Positions 49,863-60,935 of a stretch of DNA of 64,000 nucleotides are shown here, one piece after another. The notes beneath the pieces were generated by a model. It saw only the letters and a program-made list of their open reading frames with translations, did not search any database and was not told where the DNA came from. Positions within the stretch are counted from its first letter, which is position 1. The number at the start of each line of letters is the position of its first letter. Both the position numbers and the translations under genes were made by a program. The DNA is from Serpula lacrymans var. lacrymans S7.9 (Eukaryota > Basidiomycota > Agaricomycetes > Boletales > Serpulaceae), in contig NW_006763300.1 of assembly GCF_000218685.1 (NCBI RefSeq), positions 1,723,932-1,787,931 on the forward strand, given 5' to 3'.

Positions 49863-51955
49863 ATGTCGTCTGAAGAAACACACATACCACGATGAGGTTT
49901 ACATCCGGTTTGATATGTAGCAGAAAAGAATTAGAATTATCGTGATTACCGCTCCATAGGCTGGTTTGGCGCCATATGTAAGTAATGATTTTCATAGCGA
50001 GTGGCTAAAGCCAACGAGCGTTTTCAAAGTTGTGTCAACTGGAGTCTTTTTATTTGGCTCTTTCATTCCGTCCGTGCCGCAAGTAGCATATGAATTGAAT
50101 ACAACCAACTCCTTTATTAGGTTTGCCCTTTCTCAGTGCTATTTACGTGCAACGATAACGCCTTTCTCTTTAGCTTGTCTATCGGTGACTCCACTTTTGC
50201 TGCTGCTGCGGGTTGTCTCACATGGGGCGCAAATTCGGGTTACTGTGAGTCCAAGTATTCGTATTCTCGGAAACCGTGTTTTAAAAACCACTTCAACACG
50301 CATTTGCGTACTAAATAGATGGTCAAAGACCCGTTTACCTCTTGAGCACTCCGTGCATAATGTTAGGATCCCTCAGAGTAGCTTTCTCCATGACCGTTCA
50401 ACAGCTTCTATTCTGGCGCTTCGTCCAGTCGTTCGGTGCAGGAGCAGGCCTTTCAGTTGGAATCGCTGTTATCAGCGATGTCTTTAAAGTGGAGGAAAGA
50501 GGTACTGCGATGGGTATTTCTATGGCTGTAAGACGCGATTCCCTCTCTTGCTGTCGCTCGATATCCACATTGTCATCTGACTCCTGATTCCATGCTTCCA
50601 GGCTCAGCTCATCGGTCCTGCTATCGGTCCTGTGTATGGAGGTAAGTTGATCTATGCCCATTGGCGCAGTACTATTAGCAAATGTTTTATATCTATTTAT
50701 CTAGGTTTCGCAACGCACGATGCTTCGTGGCGCGTCATGCAATATGCCTTTGCTATAGCCTCCACCGCCTCCTTCCTCCCCATCCTCGCTCTTTCCCAGA
50801 GGCAAGTCACCCGAACACCCTCCGGCTTCTGCAGAGCCCAAATAGTGTTAATAATCGTATGTCCCTTCTTTCCCCTGTAATACGTGGTTTTTCAGTCCGT
50901 TTGATCTTTGACAGTGTGCCATCGGGGCTATCACGTTGATCACGGACTTTGGTAAGTTTTTTTTTCTGGCTCGGTGTGCGGATACCCATGTTGATGTTGT
51001 ACCACACTAGCACTTTGGGTACCTCTGCCGTTCACTGTCGTGAGTTATACCATGGCTCTTGTATCATCATTGCTGTTAAAATTTTCTGATAAATTAATAA
51101 TCAGGGTGAGCGATACGGAATTCACAACGAAGCCTGGGTCGGAGCTTGCTTCTTACCCTCGGGGCTCGGAAATATAAGTAAGTCTATCTCTACGTTTCTC
51201 GCACTCGTCGCGACTTTGGGGTCTTACGTTTTGACGCACCAAACCTAGTCGGTGCACGCATTGCCGGGCGCATCTCTGACAATATTGTCAAGCGTAAGCG
51301 AGAAAAGGGCGATGGCGCCTGGACGCCAGAAAACAGACTGCGGGGGAGCGAACTAGGCTCGCTTTTCCTCGTGCCGCTCTCACCTCTCCTTTCCGGGTTC
51401 GCGACCAGATACGTCGGTGGCAATTTGGGTGTTACGCTCAGTCTTGTTGCGCTATTCATGAATGGGTTCGGGGCGTGGTCAACCCCTTGCCTTCCTTATT
51501 CTAGCTTTTAACTTTTATAAATGTCGTCCTTTTCTTTCTGGCGACTAGATTGTCTTTGTCTTGACGCCTTGCGCCACATACATGGTTGACATCCTCTATG
51601 CTCACAGCGTAGAGGTCGTAGCTGTAGAAGAGTAAGTATGTATCCTTCGTTAAAAGAACAACACATCGACCTCACCTTTCTCTTCTAGCGGATTCCGAGC
51701 ACTCCTTTTGTCGATCATCACCACTGCAATTGTACCTTCCATAAACACCATCGCAGTCCTCCCCATTGACACTCTTACTGCGATTTTTGCCCTCGTAGCC
51801 TATGGGTTAGTACATCGGCTCCACCCCCAGCTGTTACGTCCGGTTTCCTAACCGTTATCATCTCCCAACTCAGCCTTTTACGTTTCCTCATCCATTACGG
51901 CGCACGCCTGAGGGCCTGGAAAGACGTTGGTTATTCAACCGCGAACAACAACTAG
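49863..51955 (+). pseudogene. Decayed MFS transporter, paralogue of the gene at 56.9-59.1 kb
   Basis: Exons match the intact MFS gene on the other strand: FGSFIPSVPQVAYELNTTN, GQRPVYLLSTPCIMLGSL, LLFWRFVQSFGAGAGLSVGI, VEERGTAMGIS, AQLIGPAIGPVYGGF, GERYGIHNEAWVGACFLPSG, GARIAGRISDNIVK and a shared C-terminus ending YSTANNN. Exon 1 is broken. It starts MSSEE as in the paralogue, but a TGA follows at 49893, about 20 residues are missing and the frame matching RFNQSQKR... carries TAGs at 49918 and 49957. A second lesion is near 50790: the text passes from ASTASFLPILA into FPEASHPNTLRLLQSPN only by a frame change, and the cytoplasmic loop is shortened. The middle and end look intact, so loss of function is fairly recent. 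A rescued variant start cannot be excluded, but two independent lesions argue for a pseudogene. Confidence 0.75.
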
Positions 51956-52509
51956 ACGAAACAAAGATGTCATTTGGTATCAGGAGGAATCAAAATCATA
52001 CATCATACACGAAGCAAAAGTAAGCAGGACAAGACATATATTATTTACTTCATCGTACTTCTCCCTCATTCATTTGATTGTCATAGGTACAACGGAACCG
52101 ATTGTAAACATGAAAAAAGTTGTAAAATGCGGCTCAGCTTTTTATTTTTCTTCCACCACTTTCATATTCGTACTAGTTATTTTCATAGATTTGAATCGTA
52201 AAAAGGCGTGCCAGCTAGAAGGATAGAAACAGATAGAGCAGTGTTGTGAAATCCACGGAATAAAAAGATGAAGGTGTGACACTACAGGCTACAAGCATAC
52301 AATGGCAGAGCATATGGCGTCGAAAATTCAAAACAAACAAAAAGCGTACACCTCTTCCCTCATCTTGGATATCCAAAATGTTATCTGGTACGATCAATGA
52401 ACGCGCAGGGTGAAAAACCCAAATATTAAGCATACAAGTTGATGCAATCAGCAGATATAATAAAACCCACCTCTCTCAACCATTATAGCAAAACATGGTG
52501 AAAGAATAA
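51956..52509. other. Convergent 3' flank, no gene
   Basis: Lies between the ends of the decayed MFS gene and the unknown gene at 52510-54294. AT-rich, no coding pattern, consistent with 3' UTRs. Confidence 0.5.
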
Positions 52510-54294
52510 CTATAAGAAATCAGCTCCATCGATATCAGCAACAATTGAACGAGAAAGTGGAGATCTGAGGTGATCGCTAGGGATCGCAGCAGCAGTTCTG
52601 CGCTTCGTCAGCGGCTTGACAGTTTCATTCCGACGGAAAACCATCTGTGCGACCAGTTGGGAAATGCTACTAAACGCTCTACGACGATGGTTGTCTTCCT
52701 TGCAGGGAGAACCGAGCCTGTCGCCAAGTTTGATTCGTAGAAGTGCACCGACCTCTTTGCTTCTCTCTTTTTCTTTCCTGCGCACCCGCCGTGTTTCCGC
52801 GCGTGACGCGAGATCATGAGGATCGACGAGAGCTTCCATGCGACGTGCAGATCTCTCGGCGGCGAGAGACCGCTTCCGGAGGTCATACAAATGCACGAGC
52901 TCAGGATCAGCAGCATCCTCTGACGAAAGGTTCAGATCAAAGTCTTCAGGCGACGGCGATCGAGGAAGAGGCACATCGCGCGGATCGTCAACGAATAAAA
53001 GAGGCTGGCTTGGAGTTGGTGGATAGAAGAATGGCTGCGGAACCAATGGAGGCGGAAGCAGTTCGTCGTCTGTGTCAGCTCCTGGGAGAGATATCAGTGT
53101 ATGGCTGGGAGAGACGGGCGTTGGATACGGGTTGACTTCGGCAGAGTCGATATCCATGTCCATGTCCAGCTCAGGGAGAGACGAGCAAGAACGCCTACAC
53201 GGCGAAGCTGGTGTCGGTAGCTGTGGAGCTTCGTCGTCCACGTCTGGAAGACTCAAATGAGAGACAGACGGAGAATGTGGTTCCATAAATTCCATTCGAG
53301 AGTCATGATAGGACGTAGATGATGACTGCTGTGGTTGCTTTCCAGAACGATCGCGAGATGACCACGGTATGGCAAGGGGCCTCAACAACGGGCGGTGATT
53401 GTGAAAACCAAGTAGCTGAGACGGCTCTTCTAGCGGGGGCGACGACAAAGAAGGAAAATGAGCAGTTCCATCATCCAGATTCGTGAAAGGCATATCTGCA
53501 GACAGGTCCATATCATCTGACAAAGGAGGGGGCCATAACGGCGGACAAAATGGGTCTGCAGGAGACTGGCTATCGTCCATTAGTCTGGTCTTGTGCAAAG
53601 CAGGGACAAAATCCGAATTCCTATCCGACGAATTACACAATCTATGCGAATTCCAAGTAGGGGAGAGAGGCGATAGGAGCGGAAGGGCCAAGCTATCCGA
53701 GTAAACGGATGCCTCTGGCGGGTCGCTCTGCCTTTCATTGTCTTCAGATGGGCCTCCAGATGATTCCACAATATTCTCGTCCTCTTCATCCTCATACTCG
53801 AACGATGGATCATCGTCGTACTCAGGCAATGTGCAAAGTGTATGAGGCAAGGTTGGCGGTGGCGTTAGAGGTTTGTAGTTCGAAATGTCCTCGCGACGCA
53901 TGGCCAATGGAGAATCAAGGACGGATGATGCCTGCGATGAGAAAATCGGGATAAAATCGTCGCTTTCTTCTGGTAATGGGACAGTGTATTTGGATGTAGA
54001 ACTGGTGGACGGGGGTGATGGATACACGTTAGACAGATTGCGATAATGGGCGCAGGGCGATTCGTGAGATGCCTGGTGTACAAAAGACAAGTGGGACGAA
54101 GCACGTTGTGGAGGACGCTGGGCAGGGTATGGCGGATTGCATAAATCGATACCTGAATGGAGCCAGGGTGATGTGGAGATGGATTCGTGTGATGTCGAAG
54201 ATGTGTTGACTTGAGAGGTGGAAAAAAGCGGAAAAGTGTGGGTTGGCCAGAAGGTATCCATAGCAGAGATCCCCATGTTGTTTGCTTTGTCCAT
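52510..54294 (-). CDS. Pro/Ser-rich protein of unknown function, 594 aa
   Basis: Long uninterrupted frame from ATG 54294. A CAG acceptor (CCTTTGCAG) just upstream suggests a 5' UTR intron. The protein is mostly disordered, rich in Ser, Pro and Asp, with many repeated SLPELD/SLPGAD/SLPDVD-like motifs (HLSLPDVDDE, SSLPELDMDM, ISLPGADTDD). A basic helical stretch near the C-terminus (LYDLRKRSLAAERSARRMEA ... AETRRVRRKEKERSKEVGAL) is the only ordered part and could bind nucleic acid. It looks like a fungal regulatory protein, but no DNA-binding domain is recognisable. Not named. Confidence 0.75.
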   Translation of the reverse strand: MDKANNMGISAMDTFWPTHTFPLFSTSQVNTSSTSHESISTSPWLHSGIDLCNPPYPAQRPPQRASSHLSFVHQASHESPCAHYRNLSNVYPSPPSTSSTSKYTVPLPEESDDFIPIFSSQASSVLDSPLAMRREDISNYKPLTPPPTLPHTLCTLPEYDDDPSFEYEDEEDENIVESSGGPSEDNERQSDPPEASVYSDSLALPLLSPLSPTWNSHRLCNSSDRNSDFVPALHKTRLMDDSQSPADPFCPPLWPPPLSDDMDLSADMPFTNLDDGTAHFPSLSSPPLEEPSQLLGFHNHRPLLRPLAIPWSSRDRSGKQPQQSSSTSYHDSRMEFMEPHSPSVSHLSLPDVDDEAPQLPTPASPCRRSCSSLPELDMDMDIDSAEVNPYPTPVSPSHTLISLPGADTDDELLPPPLVPQPFFYPPTPSQPLLFVDDPRDVPLPRSPSPEDFDLNLSSEDAADPELVHLYDLRKRSLAAERSARRMEALVDPHDLASRAETRRVRRKEKERSKEVGALLRIKLGDRLGSPCKEDNHRRRAFSSISQLVAQMVFRRNETVKPLTKRRTAAAIPSDHLRSPLSRSIVADIDGADFL

Positions 54295-54801
54295 TCGAAT
54301 CTGCAAAGGCTGGTTGTGGATGAAAGAGAGCAGGTCAGGGTGGTTGAAAAAGCATGTTGGGCGAAGCGAGGAGACAAGGAGCGAAAAGGCTTACTATCGT
54401 CGGTCACATCAATATTAAAGCAAACATGACCCAAGTACAGAAGAAAAAGATGAATCTGGCTGGAGAACAAGGATGTTCTGTGGTTTTGGAGGCTGCGTTT
54501 GCCCAACCTTCTTGTAACCTCGTGTTGGCCCAAGTGGCTGAGATTCCTGCCAGCGTGGCGGCGCGCGTCTGATGGCCTGCACCCATCCTCGTTGCAGATC
54601 TAATCGCTTCTTTATCTCACATCATTATCATTCTTCGTAAAAGAACCCCGTTTGATATTACAACACTACTCTACATAATCCATATCATAATCATAAACAC
54701 CCCAGCCCTGTCACACTGTAGTCCGTAGCCGGCACCTCTTTCGCTCAAAACAATGGAACCACCGTCCTTCAGAAAATCAGTCAGTTAGTAAAGCTCGATC
54801 A

Positions 54802-56300
54802 TCAAGTTCTCCTGGCGGAGACGCGAAGCCATAGCGTCTCTTCACCCTCACCAGCATGTGGCTGCAGCTCCCGCTCCTGCACACCCCGGTGCTTCAGCGC
54901 ATACGCCCTGCATGCCTCCCTGCTTCTTTCCAGCTCCGGATCATCGTAATTGAGCGCAAAGATCGTGAACCCGGGAAAGTTGTACTCCAAGAGTGCTTTC
55001 AGGTCGGGCAGTACCTTTGGATCAGGTGAATACGTCCCAGAGCTATTATCGATAACCAACTCCCATTTCACATGATGATCGGGTGTTTCATCCGTGAACT
55101 TCTCCCATCCTCCTTCCGGGCGAGGATGGAATTCGCCGCTATATCGCACCGTCTGTGCGCAGTTGCTGTGCAGTGCATGTTTAGACGCAAAGTCAACGAA
55201 GAATGCTGCTCCGGTCTCCGAAAACCGGAACGAGTCGTCTTCTGCGGAAATGATATAGGTGTATACAGCAGGCTTGACGCGGTGCGCAAAGAGATCGTGT
55301 CCTGTGCCCCCGGTACGTGTACCGCCGTGAAGCAAGTTATACACGTCATCAGCCGAACTGATCACACCAAATACATTGGAAGTACTCCGTGCATACAGCA
55401 TGTGGTGCCCAGCTTGTATCGTGGTACGCACGGCTATCGACGCAGGACCCTGGAATATAGTCTGCGCAGCCTTGTAATTACAGTTCCAGTGTTGTACGCG
55501 GTCACTAAAGAATAGTGGGACGCCTTTTAAGTAAATCTTCCATGTCGAATATAGACGAGTGTCGTGGGTATTAGTGAGAAAGCCAACTGTAGGGGAATTA
55601 TGGCGAGAATATCGTATAGGTCCGTCAAATATGTATGAATGTGACTTCGCGTCGTTGGGTGATGGCGAGGACTCAATCTGAAGATATGATGACGAGCTGT
55701 CAGTATGAATTTTCGGACGTCAAATAACCATCCCTCCAACCTTGAGCCAAAATGTTCCTCTCGTGCGCTTGAATAGGGGTCCTTCAATTTCAACCTCCTT
55801 AGTCCCTGGAGAAATAGTGGTATGGAACTTTCCAATGTAGTCGTCAACTGGCGCATTATCCTTGTCCAACACTTCCACTTGTAGATTGGCGTTGGTCGGG
55901 ACGTTTCGGACCTTCCAGGTCTCATTCCATACTGGTGAAAGGGTGTTGCTCTGGACCGTCGATCTAAACTCAAGTCAGCCTCATTTTGCAGCACCGTAAT
56001 TCCAACATCACTTGCACGATTGAAATCTTGTGATCGATCTTTGCGATAAAATATGGATCAGCGGAGCCTACCACGTCCATCTTTGGGAGACCAGAAGCAC
56101 CTATAAACTAGAGCAGAATGTCTACAGTCAGCGCGGTAGCATGATATAAATGCGATACATACCTTGATCACAACATCAACATACTTTGTCTCGATTTCGA
56201 CTCCAGTTTCTTCAGACACAGATTTAGCAGCGGATTCAGCAACATTGCGTACACCGTCCTTGGCCTTCTGAGCAGCCTCGTGGACTTTCTCGAGTACCAT
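54802..56300 (-). CDS. C2-domain protein
   Basis: The start at 56300 gives MVLEKVHEAAQKAKDGVRNV, an amphipathic helix, then the C2 domain: DVVIK | FIGASGLPKMDVVGSADPYF IAKID (intron 56162-56108), STVQSNTLSPVWNETWKVRN and EVLDKDNAPVDDYIGKFH. The Asp residues in KMDVVGSADPYF and DKDNAPVDDYIG sit where C2 domains bind calcium. After the C2 domain a second ordered region continues (YIFDGPIRYSRHNSPTVGFL, YSTWKIYLKGVPLFF, VYTYIISAEDDSFRFSETGA AFFVDFASKHA) to stop 54802. The C2 domain probably docks the protein on phospholipid membranes in response to Ca2+; the C-terminal part is found with it in fungi but I know no activity for it. Four to five introns. Complete. Confidence 0.85.
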
Positions 56301-56900
56301 TGCTATTTGAAGTGGGTTTTTGCGCGCAGGCATTGACAGTAAGCTAGGTGTTGCCCATTGACATAGCCGCAATGGTCTTTAAGTATCAGCAAGAAGGCAC
56401 CCAAGCCTTTTCGATAAGCTGCGCAAGCATATAAACCAGGTTCCAGGGTTAGGGGCAGTGACGTAGAATCGGACTATGCCGGATACGCTCTCATCAAATT
56501 CACTGTAGAGCTTCAAGTTGGCAATGGCTCAAAATGCCATTAGGCTCATAGAATTTTCGGTAAAACGACGGTGTCATGGTGAGGTATGCAGCCTCTGATC
56601 CAGCAACATTGCACTGATAGGCCAGGATAATGATTTGTCCGAGTCCATCAAGAAACCGGCGACAAGATTGTAGTCTCAAATGAAGCCTCATTACCACAGA
56701 AGGTGGGTGTCATCTGTTGTAACGGGCGAACGACTTTTGTCTCATATTTATCTCTGTCCAGCCTTCGACCATAACCTGGAAAGTAGAAAGTCATGATATT
56801 GGTATTTTGATTGCTAGGTATCGTGTTACGATCTAACATTCGCCTAGACGCAAGTGGTATCTATCGTGATACAGACCAGGTTCCATTTGCTGGTGCATGT
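56301..56900. other. Intergenic region upstream of the C2 gene
   Basis: Contains the C2-protein promoter and the 3' flank of the MFS gene at 56901. No other coding signal seen. Confidence 0.5.
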
Positions 56901-59057
56901 TTAGTTGTCGTTGATGGTAGAGAATCCAACATCTACCCAAGCTCTCATCCTGTCTCCATAACGAATCGTCATCCAAAGAAGACTACAGCAAACCGAGTAA
57001 ACCCCAAAGTCAAAACAATGACGCTTGTGACGAGAAAGCCACATGGATGCTTACCCGAAAGCAACCCATGCCAGGACTGCAGCGATGGTATTCGTAGCCA
57101 CTAAACCAATAAGGTCGATAGACGGTAATACCGCCGCAACCGCAAGCGCCGTGATGAGGGACCGGAAAGCACTGCAAGTCAAATCGTTGGTGTCACGAAT
57201 CATTAATTATGAATAATGAACTGCGGGAGTTCCGACGGACCTATTCGCAGCTTGTATTTCAGCACTGCGGGAATGCAAAATATCGACTGAATAAGCGGCG
57301 CATGGTGTTAGAACAAAGTCAACCTATATGACATGCAAGGGTTAGTAGAGATATAAAAGACTACAAATTGTTTCAGTCTGCCATACCCCCAATCCGTTCA
57401 TGAAGAGACAGATCATGTTGAGCGTGAGCCCAATGGGTCCCCCTATGTACGTGGTGATAAGACCAGAAAATAAAACGGAGAGCGGAGCCAAATAGAGCGC
57501 GCCCACCCAAGCCGCTCGGAGTCGATCCTCGGGTACCCATTCACCCTTGCGGCGTACTTTCCACGCTTTTACAATTTTATCAGAAAGGCGTCCAGTCAAC
57601 GGAGCACCAACTGACGTCCCGTCAGACATTGCTTTTGAGGGTTAAGAGCAAAGGAGAGGGAACAAACTCAAATTTCCCAGACCACAAGGGAGGAAACAGG
57701 CACCAATCAGAGCTTGATTTTCGATATGGTAGCGTGCGCCCTTTGGAAAAGTTAGCTCACAGAGACTATGGATATTTAGTTACTCACAATTGTATATGCC
57801 AAGGGGACGAGCAGAACTAAACTCAGAGTTAACGTGCACCGTAATCCATGAAAGAGTTCACATACAGTAATCTGACACTAAAATCAAACCGCCGGCTATA
57901 GACTAGGAATCAAATCAATTCATGCTTTAATAACGAGATACAAAGAAAGGGCGCACAGTGGTCAGTACATTTGGGCTGCGCAACAACCACAAGCTATCGA
58001 ATGGATTCACGAGCTTGAATCGCCTCCTCTCAGTTTCTGGGACCTTGTCCTTCCCTCTAGTACCAGGATGAGTAGTTTCTGGGAGAAAAAGGAACACCAA
58101 AACGATTGCGATCAAGCCCCAACCTCCCAGTATGAGCTGCATGATCCGCCACGATGCATATTCAGCAGCGGTACCTAACGCATATGTAAGATTACCTGCA
58201 CAAGTTGACTTCAACACGAGAAAATTCGTACATACCTCCAGCGAGAGGTGCCAAAGCAGGTCCGAGGAGGCAGGCCTATAGATTGATTGACATCTTAGTA
58301 GGCCACCACACTGGAAAAATCATACTTAAATAAACGGGTAGTGTAACGTACCCCGAAAAATATGCCCATCGCGGTCCCGCGCTCTTCCAGCTTATATATA
58401 TCACCAATGACACCAGATCCCACAGACAGACCACCCGAAGAACCAAAAGCCTGCAGGACACGCCAAAAGAGAAGACTTTGTAATGTCGATGACGCTGCTA
58501 CTCCGACACTCCCAATGCATAGTATAGGCAATCCATATAAATATACAGGTCGACGACCATCTGTTAAAAGGTGAGAACACGAATATTAATATTTAAAGTT
58601 TTTGGGGACTCACAGAATGTAGAGTTGGAAGCCCAGAACAAGCTACCAATGGCGAAGGAAAATATAGATAGACTTACTGCCAGACTGAATACACGAAATG
58701 AGGGGGTTAGGAAGTCAATCCAAGGCACCCCGTCTCGTATTACGATAACCTTAGAGAGGTAGCGTACTTACCTGACTATGGCACCAGTTGAATTCAAGTC
58801 GCGAGCAATTTGAGGAATAGATGGAATAAATGACCCAGCTACGAACACTATGAACCAAGGGTTTTGTAGCTTTAAAGTTGAAACGGAAGCATCTGGTATA
58901 TGTTCTTACTTGGTAGCAGACCAGCCGAGGACACGATGAAGAGGATCGTTCTTTTTTGGGATTGGTTGAAACGACTGTACAGCGCCAGATGTGCAACGCG
59001 CCTTTCATCTCGCTCCTGATCCTCCGAATGCAGGAGAGGACTCTCTTCTGAAGACAT
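56901..59057 (-). CDS. MFS transporter, 12-TM DHA1-type
   Basis: Begins MSSEESPLLHSEDQERDERR (acidic di-leucine N-terminus), then QKRTILFIVSSAGLLP, AGSFIPSIPQIARDLNST, FDGRRPVYLYGLPILCIG (MFS motif A region), LLFWRVLQAFGSSGGLSVGS, LEERGTAMGIFFG, LLGPALAPLAGG, FLPETTHPGTRGKDKVPE, the central loop, NQALIGACFLPCGLGNL, GAPLTGRLSDKIVKAWK, LSVLFSGLITTYIGGPIGLT, LTPCAAYSVDILHSR, FRSLITALAVAAVLPSIDL and the end GDRMRAWVDVGFSTINDN. About ten short introns. This matches the fungal drug/H+ antiporter type with a GRRPVYL motif and is probably a plasma-membrane exporter of small toxic or secondary compounds; the substrate is unknown. Intact, unlike its paralogue at 49.9-52.0 kb. Confidence 0.87.
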
Positions 59058-59219
59058 GATAACAATAGCTGGTCAGAGAGCTTGAGATAATCTATTGCCT
59101 AGGCTCGAACCAGCTGATACACGTGGCAACATACAGTGATCGTTTGGTTACGGTTCGATTTTGGAGGCAAGCCGGAGTCTGGCATTATCTTTTGAAAACC
59201 CCGTAAATTTACATTCCTA

Positions 59220-59478
59220 TTACAGCTAATTGCAGATCATTAGACATCCCGGCGTGAAAAACGCGCACTCGGAGTTAAAGCGGCCTGAGCGGGAAGTAAA
59301 TTCTTTTAGGCTCGTAAGACTAATATCAGAGTCTGCCCACCACAGGAAGCCACGAGGCGCCACAGCTATGTCAACCAGACTTAAGATACAGTCTCCTGAT
59401 CTTTTGGGGATTTCTATTTTTCAAGTCCGCCTGTATGCAATTTCTATGCGATGTCTAACATTCTGCAATTAGCTGTAA
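59220..59478. mobile_element. MITE-like element with 17-bp perfect terminal inverted repeats
   Basis: TTACAGCTAATTGCAGA at 59220-59236 is the exact reverse complement of 59462-59478. After three mismatched bases a further nine (TTAGACATC) also match inward, making imperfect ~29-bp TIRs. The 259-bp element has no coding capacity. I see no clear target-site duplication. The shape is that of a non-autonomous DNA transposon. Confidence 0.8.
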
Positions 59479-59837
59479 CCAAAATTCAATCAGAGTTTGA
59501 TCAGAGCTTGTGAGTTTGCAATTTTTGGGATTGAGCAAATGTGTGCTTCACTATAGCAGTTTATTGCATGGGCATCATGTTGGAGTTATCTATAACGAAG
59601 GGGACGGTGGTCTCAAAAGTTGCGTGCGGCACACATGGGAGCACATTTTTTCGCTTAGTTTTGCTCGCCTGGTTTTCGGTTAGCAGTAGAGTAGGTAGAG
59701 TGCAGTAGTAACGAGTGCAGTGAAAATTGTAGCCACATTGAAAATTCTCACGCTTATAAGGACAGACAACACAAATTCACTGACTTCTGACTTAGTAAAA
59801 TTTGATCACTTAACTGTATTATCATTACTCAAAAGAT

Positions 59838-60497
59838 AATGTAGAGCGGCTCAGTCAAGAGCAGCGGAATGCTTTTGATACCATCATACAGTCAATTCAT
59901 CATAATTGGAGAACAACTTGCTTGATTCACAGTGCTGGAGGTAGGGGAAAAACATATCTCTGTAATACAATCGCAGCTGCCATTTGAGCAAGAGATAGTC
60001 ATAATGTTGCTCTATATATAGCATCCTCTGAGATTGCATCCCTGCTCTTGGAGGGTGGCCGCACAGCTCATTCACACTTTGGAATCCCTATTCCTGTACA
60101 TGAAACATCGACATGCAGGATTCCAAAAAACTCTGACCTCTATTGAGACATACCGGAGTTATTCTCTGGGATGAAGCACTGATGCAACACCGTCATGGAA
60201 TTGAAGCATTGGATTGTACATTGCGGGACATTTTGGATAATCAGCTTCCATTTGGAGGCATTACAATGGTCGTTGGAGGGGACTTCTGCCAAACACCACC
60301 TGTTGTTCCAAGAGGGTTAAGGCGATATATTAGTTCTGCCTCTCTTAGAAGGTCATGACTGTGGACAAATATTCATGTCTGCTATCTCACACAGAACATG
60401 TGCCTGGACCGTACTCCAGAAAGTGAAGCATTTGCTAGCTGGCTCCTGGATGTTGGTAGTGGGCATGGAATTGCAGGAGATGGAACTATTGAGCTCC
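59838..60497 (+). pseudogene. Helitron-type PIF1 helicase fragment
   Basis: Reads as the start of a PIF1-like helicase: AFDTIIQSI, then the Walker A motif [30 protein letters not shown] (motif Ia region), Walker [20 protein letters not shown] and [17 protein letters not shown]. Stops interrupt it (TGA 59985-59987 and 60144-60146), with a frame change before the Walker B motif and another stop near 60356. Such helicases form the C-terminal part of Helitron Rep/Hel proteins. The rest is missing: the sequence is cut at 60497 by an LTR. Confidence 0.85.
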
Positions 60498-60911
60498 TGT
60501 TATGCACAAAGTGCTTAACAAAGTCTGAGGGTTTGTCGAGGTTTCTAGGAGACTTATCCGAAGACAAGTTTTGAGAATGTAGTTCTGAGTAGAGTTCTTC
60601 CAATGAAAGTTGGTTTTCTTCTGAGTAGAAGTCTGATCTTAGGAGTCTAGCTTTGTAAACGTAAACTGCGTAGAATCATATTGAAGAAATACTACTACTG
60701 TTACAAAGGTATTTATAGGAAATAAGATCGGTGATAGGAGTTAGGTCCTATCTAGGGGAGGCTTGCCTGTTGAGGGCTAACTACTATACTAGGTAATGTA
60801 GTTTGCGAAGAAAACGGAAATGTACGTGAAGGAAATGAGTCATCAGTCCGATGGTATAACCAATGAGTAAAGAGAAATGAGTAGTCCATAAAAGGAGTAG
60901 AAATCGTAACA
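60498..60911 (-). repeat. Complete LTR (3' LTR of minus-strand gypsy element)
   Basis: The 414-bp segment begins TGTTA and ends TAACA. On the minus strand it has a TATA box (CCTATAAATACC near 60721). Directly to its right, minus-strand purines (AAGTAAGGAGGTAA) form the polypurine tract expected just before a 3' LTR. It interrupts the PIF1 helicase fragment on its left, so the insertion is younger than that fragment. Confidence 0.8.
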
Positions 60912-60935
60912 TTACCTCCTTACTTGCTTCAAGTT

